DNA from: SKLM01 sp041687115
Lineage (GTDB): Bacteria; Chloroflexota; Anaerolineae; B4-G1
Reading direction: 5' to 3'
NCBI GenBank assembly: GCA_041687115.1
Contig: JAWLCP010000108.1
Span: 1 to 8,622 of the forward strand
Length of the DNA: 8,622 nucleotides
Of this stretch, positions 1 to 5,990 are shown one piece after another; positions within the stretch are counted from its first letter, which is position 1, and every line of letters starts with the position of its first letter. The translations under genes and the position numbers were made by a program. Below the pieces are notes generated by a model. The model saw nothing but the letters and a program-made list of their open reading frames with translations, ran no database searches and was not told the DNA's origin.

Positions 1-407
1 GCCCAGGCCAGGACACCCCAGCTGGTCACTACCATGACCAGGCCCCCGCCCACGGTTCGAAGGGCCGCCATCATGTCTCCGCGTGGCACCACGTGCGGGT
101 GCAGAAGGTAACCTCCCACGGTGGCGCCTCCCAGCAACACCGTGGCGCCGGCGGCGTGCACCAGGCTGCGCCGCCTGGGCCGGAGGACCACCCACAGGGG
201 GTAGGCGATGAAAAGACATGCGGATAGGAGGGTGTAGGCGACGTGCTCCCACGGGTGCGGGAGGGATAGGAAGAAAACCAGCGGTGACGCCAGCGCCGAC
301 AGGACCGCCACCGCCTGGACGCCCCTCCAGAGCCGGAGAGCCTCCTGCACCATCTGCTGCGTCAGGTCGCGCCAATCCTCACGGACGACGGTTTTCAATA
401 GCTGCAA
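1..407 (-). CDS. Unrecognised multi-pass membrane protein, N-terminal 135 codons (cut by window edge)
   Basis: An uninterrupted reading frame runs leftward from a TTG codon at 407-405 off the window. TTG is chosen because AAGAGGGAGC lies 4-10 bases upstream, whereas the next in-frame ATG (353-351, codon 19) has no ribosome binding site. An in-frame stop at 446-444 bounds the frame. The first 30 residues are amphipathic and charged (VVREDWRDLTQQMVQEALRLW). Four hydrophobic segments follow at about residues 31-50, 56-75, 83-103 and 115-135, with the positive cluster RPRRR at 76-80 between segments 2 and 3. The gene is 75 bases downstream of the sensor kinase on the same strand, so co-transcription is plausible. 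I do not recognise the family. The visible part could be a small membrane protein or the membrane anchor of a larger signalling protein. Confidence 0.7.
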   Translation of the reverse strand, partial: MQLLKTVVREDWRDLTQQMVQEALRLWRGVQAVAVLSALASPLVFFLSLPHPWEHVAYTLLSACLFIAYPLWVVLRPRRRSLVHAAGATVLLGGATVGGYLLHPHVVPRGDMMAALRTVGGGLVMVVTSWGVLAW

Positions 408-482
408 GATGCTCCCTCTTCCCTTGACAACGACAACGACGATTCACGTGAGTGATCCCCACCTCCGGGGACAATAGTTGTA
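408..482 (-). other. Short intergenic spacer with repeat and palindrome
   Basis: This 75-base gap lies between the kinase stop and the membrane-protein start. It holds three tandem GAC-AAC-like units (426-442), an 8-base palindrome TCACGTGA (444-451), and a weak CCCC/GGGG hairpin. A small ATAGT/ACTAT stem (474-486) overlaps the kinase stop codon. No T-tract follows any stem, so no intrinsic terminator is supported and readthrough from the kinase gene is plausible. The TTGACA at 424-429 on the plus strand has no matching -10 and no plus-strand gene. Confidence 0.35.
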
Positions 483-2978
483 CTATGATCTTGCCGAACT
501 GTCAAAGCCACCCCCGCCCTCCTCCCTTCCGTCCGCCGTCGGCAGCCACACCGTGAAACTGCTTCCCTCCCCCGGCTCGCTCTCCACCGTGACCCACCCT
601 TCGTGCAGCTCCACGATCTCCTTCACAATCGCCAGGCCCAGCCCCGTCCCCGGGATCTGCATCCGGCGCGGCCTTTCCCCGCGGAAGAAGCGGTCGAAGA
701 TGTGCTCCAGCTCCTCCTTCGGAATCCCGATCCCGGTGTCCGACACCTTCACCGTGGCCCACTGCCTGTCCGCTGCCCTCGCCGCTCCCACGGAGACCGT
801 TACCTCTCCCCCGTCCATCGTATACCGGATCGCGTTCGAGATGAGGTTGTCCAATACCTGCTTCATCCGCTGCGGATCCACCAGCGCCACCACCTCTTCA
901 TCCGGAGCAACCAGCTCCAGGCTGACCCCGCGCTCCTCCGCCAGGGTCCGGTGGGCCACGACCTGCTCGCCCGCGACCTCGTTCAACGACGTCGGCTCCG
1001 GCTCCACCTCCACGTGCCCCGCGTCCGCGCGGGAGATCTCCAGGATGTCCTCCACCAGCTCGACCTGGTGCTCCGCCTCCTGTGCCAGCGGCTCCAGATA
1101 CTCCTGCCACCGCTCCGGGTCCTTCTGCATCAAGTGCGCGAAGGCCATGATACACGCCACCGGCGTGCGCAGCTCGTGGGACACGTTGGATACGAAACGC
1201 GCCTTCATCCGCGCCAGTGCCTTCAGATGGGTCACGTCGCGGATGGCCACCACTGCTGCGCCCTCCGTCTTCGCGTCGTCGATCGGGGCCGCCTTCAGCT
1301 CCAGATCCAGCCGGTTCAGCTCCACCACCTTCTCCGGATACTCCGGCGCCCGCCGCGCCAGGTCCTCCACCGCCCTCCGCAGCAGTTCCGCGTCCGCCGG
1401 CAGCAGCCCCTGGGTCAGCCACGTGCGCGCCAGCTGATTCCCCTGCATGATCTTCCCGCTGGCGTCCGTCACCACGATGCCGTCGGCCGTGCTCTCGAGG
1501 ATCGCCTCCAGACGTGCGTACTGCGCCTCCAGCGCCGCCGTCCGCTCCCGCACCCGCTCCTCCAGCGTCTCCGCGTGGTTCTGCACCTTCCGGTAGAGCC
1601 AGGCGTTCTGCACCGCCACCGCCGTCTGGTTCGCCAGCGTGGTCAGCGTCAGCTGCTCGTCCGAGGAGTAAGGGCTCCCCGACAGCTTGGTGCCCAGGAT
1701 CAGGATCCCGATCAGCTCCCCACGAACCAGAAGCGGCACCAGCAGGTCGGCCCCCAGCTCGTCCAGCGTCTGTCGCTCCTGAGACCACAACCCTTTGAAC
1801 TCCGGCAGCACGTCGAGGTCGTGGCGCGTCAGGGGCTCCTGGTGGCGCATCATCCAGCTCGCGATTGGGTTGTCGCAGCGGAGGACCGGTCTCCCGTCCA
1901 CCACGGTCGGTCCCTTCCGTGCCGCCAGCCAGAAGTCGCCCGTGTCCGCCCGCCGCAGCGTCACGTACGCCTCCTCGATGTGCATCGTGGTCGTCAGCCT
2001 GTCCAGCAGCAGCGACGTCAGGCTGTCGATGTCCAGGATGGAGACCGCCATGCTGCTCAACTCCCGCAGCATCTGCTGGGCATCGTACTTCTCCCGGAAG
2101 AACAGCCGGTCCACCCAAAGCTGAGCTCTCTCCTGGAGGGGCCGCACCGCCACCGCGGCCACCGCGGCCACCGCCAGGGATAGAAGCAGCAGCTGATACC
2201 CTACGACCATGCGTAACAACCGTTCCGCTACGAACACGAACAGCAGGTACAGGGTGGCGATCGCCGCGGTCGACAGCGAGTAGGGCAGCCCCTTGCGGAT
2301 GACCCCGGCGATGTCCAGAAGCTGGTAGCGGAAGATAGCGTAGGCGATCAGGACGGCGTTGACGATGTTCGCCACCACCTCGATCGGGTATCCCCGCCAG
2401 GCCGGGTTGAGATTCGCCACCGTTCCCGCTACCACCGCCACCAGCCCCAGCAGCAGGTAGCTGAGCCGGTTTTTCTCCAACTCCGTCCTCGACCGCGTGT
2501 ACGCGCGCAGCAGCTGGAACCCGGCGTAGCCGAGGAGGAAGTACGCCGGCCCGCCGATCACGGGGAGCAGGGGGCCGAAGTGCGGCACGAAGATCCCGGT
2601 CACCTCGTCCCGATGCACGCCGCTGATGAACGCCGGGGTGTCGATGGCCACCGTCGCGAACGTCACCAGCAGGTAGACCACTCCCGCGGCGATCAGGCCC
2701 CTCCTGTTGGACCGGCGGAGGAACGCGCGAGTGAACAAGACGTAGACCAGCGACTGCGCGACCACGCTGGCGATCATGAACCGGTACCAGAGCCGCGCCT
2801 GAGACGGGGCGGTGCTCAGGCTCACCATCAAAGACGCCACCTGCCACAGCACCATGCTGAGCAGATAGAGGAAGAAGAACCGGTCCACCCGGATCCGCAA
2901 GCCGCGCTCTGCCGTGACCGCCGTCAGCGCCACGTAATAGATGAGCGCGACGATCGACGTCGCTACGTGAACGTTCAT
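483..2978 (-). CDS. Membrane sensor histidine kinase with GAF and PAS domains (831 aa)
   Basis: This is an inner-membrane sensor that should autophosphorylate on histidine and pass phosphate to a response regulator. About nine hydrophobic segments lie at residues 5-22, 33-55, 66-84, 95-113, 133-156, 170-190, 200-217, 235-251 and 261-279; the first seven resemble the 7TM histidine-kinase N-terminal region. A linker (about 280-310) leads to a GAF domain (about 315-460), a coiled coil (460-495) and a PAS domain (about 488-580). The HisKA helix has SHELRTP with phospho-acceptor His601. The ATPase domain shows an N-box NLISN (711-715), G1 DTGIGIP (747-753), F-box IFDRFFRG (760-767) and G2 GTGLGL (777-782). 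All catalytic motifs look intact. The ATG at 2978 has only a weak upstream GAAGA, but no other in-frame start exists before the upstream stop. The gene sits 102 bases downstream of the GH3 gene. It has no receiver domain, and no response regulator is visible, so its partner is unknown. Confidence 0.95.
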   Translation of the reverse strand: MNVHVATSIVALIYYVALTAVTAERGLRIRVDRFFFLYLLSMVLWQVASLMVSLSTAPSQARLWYRFMIASVVAQSLVYVLFTRAFLRRSNRRGLIAAGVVYLLVTFATVAIDTPAFISGVHRDEVTGIFVPHFGPLLPVIGGPAYFLLGYAGFQLLRAYTRSRTELEKNRLSYLLLGLVAVVAGTVANLNPAWRGYPIEVVANIVNAVLIAYAIFRYQLLDIAGVIRKGLPYSLSTAAIATLYLLFVFVAERLLRMVVGYQLLLLSLAVAAVAAVAVRPLQERAQLWVDRLFFREKYDAQQMLRELSSMAVSILDIDSLTSLLLDRLTTTMHIEEAYVTLRRADTGDFWLAARKGPTVVDGRPVLRCDNPIASWMMRHQEPLTRHDLDVLPEFKGLWSQERQTLDELGADLLVPLLVRGELIGILILGTKLSGSPYSSDEQLTLTTLANQTAVAVQNAWLYRKVQNHAETLEERVRERTAALEAQYARLEAILESTADGIVVTDASGKIMQGNQLARTWLTQGLLPADAELLRRAVEDLARRAPEYPEKVVELNRLDLELKAAPIDDAKTEGAAVVAIRDVTHLKALARMKARFVSNVSHELRTPVACIMAFAHLMQKDPERWQEYLEPLAQEAEHQVELVEDILEISRADAGHVEVEPEPTSLNEVAGEQVVAHRTLAEERGVSLELVAPDEEVVALVDPQRMKQVLDNLISNAIRYTMDGGEVTVSVGAARAADRQWATVKVSDTGIGIPKEELEHIFDRFFRGERPRRMQIPGTGLGLAIVKEIVELHEGWVTVESEPGEGSSFTVWLPTADGREEGGGGFDSSARS

Positions 2979-3080
2979 CGTCTGTTCTTCGGTTGCATGC
3001 CTCGCGTCTGGATCGCTGGTGCTCCCTCCATGAGGCTTAACGTGCTCCCGGCCGCGTCGTTACGCTCCCCGGCACACTCC

Positions 3081-4685
3081 CTACACATCGGCCATGTACC
3101 GCGTGAACACCTCCATCACCTCGTCGGCTGCGTTCATGTGCGGCGGCTTCAGCTGCGCCAGGTCCGCTCCCTCCTTCTGCCGCTCGAAGAAATATCGCGC
3201 GAACGCCCCTCTGGGCAGCAGCGTCACCTTCAGTGGCTCCACGCCCAGCATCTCCTTCAACTCGGCGTAGGGCTTGTGAATCTCGCCCAGACCGGCGTCG
3301 ATCTTCTCCCGCAGCTCCTCCGCTTCCGTCGGCTCCGTTGGCTCGATATACAGGTGCAGCAGCGGCTTCTCCGACGCGTACTCCTTGCGAGCCATCCAGT
3401 CGGCGTAGGCTACCTCCGCCTCCTCAATCGCCTGCCAAACGTCCTTCTCCGTCAGACGCGTGAAGGCCGCCAGGTCGATGATCCCGTCCGCCCGCGAGTA
3501 GAACGTCATCTGCGGCAGATCGGTTCCGATCTCCTCGTCCCCCAGCGAGACGATCTCGATCAGATCCCCCACCCGGTAGCGCGTGAAAACCCCGCCCCAG
3601 AAGTTCGTGATCACCAGCTCGTATCGCTGCCCCGCCTCCACCTCGTCCAGCAGGCACAGCTCCGGGCGGTAGCCTGGATCCTGCCTGTTCTTGATGTGCT
3701 CCGCCTCCGGGATGAACTCCAGGAAGTCCACGTCGGGGAAGAACGTCAGCCCCTTCGCGTTCCACGCCTGGACGCTCAGGATCCCCGTCGCCTCCGTTGC
3801 CCCGTACGCCTCGATCGGCGTCCTGCCCCAGTGCTCCTCGATCTGGGAGCGGAACAGCGCCGTGTCCGTGCTCCCCGTGCCCAGGCACTTCACGTCCCAT
3901 AGATCCCTGGGCAGCAGATAGCTCCGTCCGTCCAGCCGGCTGCGGATCAAGCCGCGCACCATCCGACCCAGCACGCGGGGATCCAGCAGGTACGTCGAGA
4001 GCTTCAGGCCGCCCGCCCCTTCCGTGAACTGTTCGCCGATCTTCACCAGCACGCTCGCCACCCCGTTGAACGCGTCCAACCCGGAGCGGAGTGCCAGGCG
4101 GAACCCCTCCTGGATCCGCTCCTGGAACTCCATCGCCTCCGCATCCTCCAGCGGAGGCAGGAACGTGAAACTGAACTCCCGGGCGAACCCCCGCGCCATC
4201 GCCCCCGACATGTAGGGGAAGGGCGCCAGCGCGTATAACATCGTGTCCCCCTCCTCGAACAGAAACTCCCCCGGCCGCGTGCACGAGGCGAAGATGATGG
4301 TCGTCATGCCACATTCGCCCAGCTTCTTCGCCGCCTCCTCCGTATATGGCACCCACTTGAAATCCGGACCCGATCGCCCCGAGGTGTGCAGCCACCACAG
4401 GGGCTTCCGCGGCAGCACGTCCTCGCGCCTGTCCGCCAGATACGGGTAGTAGTCCTGGTAGCTCGTCAGGGGGACCACCTCACGGAACTCCTCCACCGTC
4501 GATGGCACCCGTCCGCCCAGGATCTCCCGTCCCAGCTCGCTGCTGCCCAATAGGCCGATCTGCTCCAGCAGCAGGCGCTCCTGGATGTCCATGAACTCCT
4601 CTACGCTCAGGTCGATGAACCCGCAGTGCCGCGTCCAGATCTCGTCCATCCGCCCCTGCCGGAACAGCTCCAGAGTCGTCGTCAC
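3081..4685 (-). CDS. GH3-family acyl-adenylating enzyme, amide synthetase-like (534 aa)
   Basis: GH3 proteins activate a carboxylic acid with ATP and transfer the acyl group to an amine, usually an amino acid. In plants they conjugate auxin and jasmonate; the substrate here is unknown. The three nucleotide-binding motifs of the family appear in order. The phosphate loop is TSGRSGPDFKWVP (101-113), the adenine-binding motif is YGATEATG (294-301, the counterpart of plant YASSE), and the ribose/hinge motif is RYRVGDL (369-375). SRADGIIDLAAFTRLTEKDV (397-416) matches the start of the small C-terminal domain. The length is slightly under typical plant members. The phosphate loop has Arg104 where Thr or Ser is usual. 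The start is a GTG at 4685, one base after the methyltransferase stop; its ribosome binding site GGAAGGGGGA (4700-4691) lies inside the methyltransferase's last codons, a translational-coupling arrangement. The context suggests a shared small-molecule pathway with the methyltransferase. The product is cytoplasmic, with no signal or membrane segment seen. Confidence 0.88.
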   Translation of the reverse strand: MTTTLELFRQGRMDEIWTRHCGFIDLSVEEFMDIQERLLLEQIGLLGSSELGREILGGRVPSTVEEFREVVPLTSYQDYYPYLADRREDVLPRKPLWWLHTSGRSGPDFKWVPYTEEAAKKLGECGMTTIIFASCTRPGEFLFEEGDTMLYALAPFPYMSGAMARGFAREFSFTFLPPLEDAEAMEFQERIQEGFRLALRSGLDAFNGVASVLVKIGEQFTEGAGGLKLSTYLLDPRVLGRMVRGLIRSRLDGRSYLLPRDLWDVKCLGTGSTDTALFRSQIEEHWGRTPIEAYGATEATGILSVQAWNAKGLTFFPDVDFLEFIPEAEHIKNRQDPGYRPELCLLDEVEAGQRYELVITNFWGGVFTRYRVGDLIEIVSLGDEEIGTDLPQMTFYSRADGIIDLAAFTRLTEKDVWQAIEEAEVAYADWMARKEYASEKPLLHLYIEPTEPTEAEELREKIDAGLGEIHKPYAELKEMLGVEPLKVTLLPRGAFARYFFERQKEGADLAQLKPPHMNAADEVMEVFTRYMADV

Positions 4686-4686
4686 G

Positions 4687-5409
4687 TCAGTCCCCCTTCC
4701 TTGCTCTCAGGATCAGGCCGTACGGATACCAGGGGCGGCGGGGGATGAACTCCGGGCGTACCTCGATGCGGGCGAAGCCCGCCTCGGCCACCATCTCGCG
4801 CCACTCGTCCGCCGTGTAGATGTTGAGGGTTGCCGCCGCCTCCGCGCGGGCACGGGCCCCTCGGCCCCGCAGCGTGAAGTAGAGGAACGTCATCCCGTGC
4901 ATCAGCGCGCGCACCGGGGCCGCGCGCCAGTACCGGCGGGCCCCGACCGTGACCAGCACCAGGCGCCCGCCCTCCGTCAGCGCCCGCTGCATCTCCCCCA
5001 GGACCGTGGGCACGTCCATGTGATGCATCCCCAGCCCGCAGATCCCCGCGTCGAAGCTGCCGTCGACCAGCGGCATCGCCATCGCCGACGCGCACACCAA
5101 CGCGATCCGCGGGCGTCCCTCCGCACCCCGCAGGCGCGCGGCCCCGTGCGTCAACATGCGCCACGTGATGTCCAGCCCCACGATCCGGCCGGTGCCGTCG
5201 CTCCCGTCGGCCATCGCTGCCGGGATCCGCGCCGTCCCCGTCGCGACGTCCAGGACGCGGCCGCCCGGCGCTTTCGCGGCCAGCTCCGTCAGCCTGGCCA
5301 CGAAGGCGTCGTATCCCACGCCCCACAACATGCGCAGCTCACGGTCCATCTCCTCCTCGTACCGGGCTGCCAGCGCCGTGAACGCCTCCACCACCCCGTT
5401 GCTAGCCAC
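4687..5409 (-). CDS. Class I SAM-dependent methyltransferase, UbiE-like (240 aa)
   Basis: The protein transfers a methyl group from S-adenosylmethionine to an unidentified small molecule. Its Rossmann fold is recognisable from motif I VLDVATGTARIP (52-63) and the acidic ribose-binding residue Asp80 in IVGLDIT. Motif II is the stretch ending SFDAGICGLGMHHMD (118-132), and the motif III strand is LTEGGRLVLV (145-154). The N-terminal helix VVEAFTALAARYEEEMDREL is typical of the UbiE/COQ5-like group, but the C-terminal half has no substrate signature I recognise, so ubiE itself is not claimed. The start is GTG at 5409, supported by AGGAGG (5419-5414) four bases upstream. The gene is first in the minus-strand run; its TGA is followed after one base by the GH3 start. 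It probably modifies the same metabolite, or a precursor, as the GH3 enzyme. Confidence 0.9.
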   Translation of the reverse strand: MASNGVVEAFTALAARYEEEMDRELRMLWGVGYDAFVARLTELAAKAPGGRVLDVATGTARIPAAMADGSDGTGRIVGLDITWRMLTHGAARLRGAEGRPRIALVCASAMAMPLVDGSFDAGICGLGMHHMDVPTVLGEMQRALTEGGRLVLVTVGARRYWRAAPVRALMHGMTFLYFTLRGRGARARAEAAATLNIYTADEWREMVAEAGFARIEVRPEFIPRRPWYPYGLILRARKGD

Positions 5410-5639
5410 TGCCCCTCCTCACGATGTACGGGGTCGCGCCCCTCGCGGTGGCCGGTCTCCGGCGGGGTGGGGCAGGGCGCCAGCGGGCGGCTTCCCGCAC
5501 GCCGTGGATCGGCGAGACGGGCGTGGGCCCGGCCCCTTCGTGGGCGTGCGGGGTCTCTGTTCGGCGAGGCATCACTGTTGTCGGTGGATCTGATGCATGT
5601 CCGGTTCTGAGCGCTCCGCGTCTTCGACGGTCGAGGCCT

Positions 5640-5667
5640 ATTCTACACCATTACGTATATACGGCAA
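5640..5667 (-). promoter_or_regulatory. Candidate sigma70-type promoter for the methyltransferase-GH3-kinase run
   Basis: Read on the minus strand, TTGCCG (5667-5662, 4 of 6 consensus) and TAGAAT (5645-5640, 5 of 6) are 16 bases apart in the only AT-rich patch upstream of the methyltransferase. The predicted transcript would start near 5633, leaving a leader of about 220 bases. No operator repeat is evident. The call rests on consensus matching alone. Confidence 0.45.
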
Positions 5668-5718
5668 AAGCCCAGGTTGAGGGCTGTGATTGCCCCTCAC
5701 CCCCACCGCACCCGCAAC

Positions 5719-5747
5719 TTGCGCCCTCCCGCCACTCCCCCTAGAAT
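5719..5747 (+). promoter_or_regulatory. Candidate promoter for the GT-C glycosyltransferase gene
   Basis: TTGCGC (5719-5724) and TAGAAT (5742-5747, 5 of 6 consensus) are separated by 17 bases. The -35 matches only in TTG. Transcription would begin near 5754, about 237 bases before the GTG start. It uses the same TAGAAT -10 as the opposing promoter. It is a weak call, made because nothing better lies between it and the gene. Confidence 0.3.
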
Positions 5748-5990
5748 ATCCCACCGTCGTCGTGCCCCTCGTCGCAGGCCTCCCATCCAGGAGCCGCAGC
5801 GGGTGCGGCGTAACGGGACACTCGACCGGACCGACCGGCCCGTCCCGTCGACTGCAGCAGGGCAGGGCGAGCTCGGACGTGGGGCGCGCCTCAGGCCGAA
5901 CGACGGTACCGTGCCGCTCGCTCTCGTGCTCGTTCCGGACGCCCTTGAGGGGCAGACCATGCACGATCGCCGAGAGACCAGGGAGAGCGT

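Larger units (their letters stand above)
5410..5990. other. Divergent intergenic region
   Basis: This 581-base stretch separates two divergent genes. It holds one candidate promoter for each direction (5640-5667 minus, 5719-5747 plus) and so implies leaders of about 220-240 bases on both sides. A local AT-rich patch (5640-5670) stands out from the GC-rich surroundings. A CGGGAC/GTCCCG inverted repeat with GACCGG-type repeats lies around 5813-5850. A 56-codon minus-strand frame (5572-5402) overlaps the methyltransferase start, and a plus-strand frame opening with TTG at 5677 ends in TGA overlapping the GTG at 5991. Neither has a ribosome binding site or a recognisable product, so I do not call them genes. 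Confidence 0.6.

Noticed and set aside
603..2183. 526-codon plus-strand open frame antisense to the sensor kinase
   Set aside because: Its product is an Arg/His/Leu/Gln-rich string without domains, as expected opposite a GC-rich gene. The minus-strand kinase has every catalytic motif.
2580..3902. 440-codon plus-strand frame across the kinase-GH3 junction
   Set aside because: It is low-complexity Arg/His/Leu sequence antisense to two well-supported genes, with no motif of its own.
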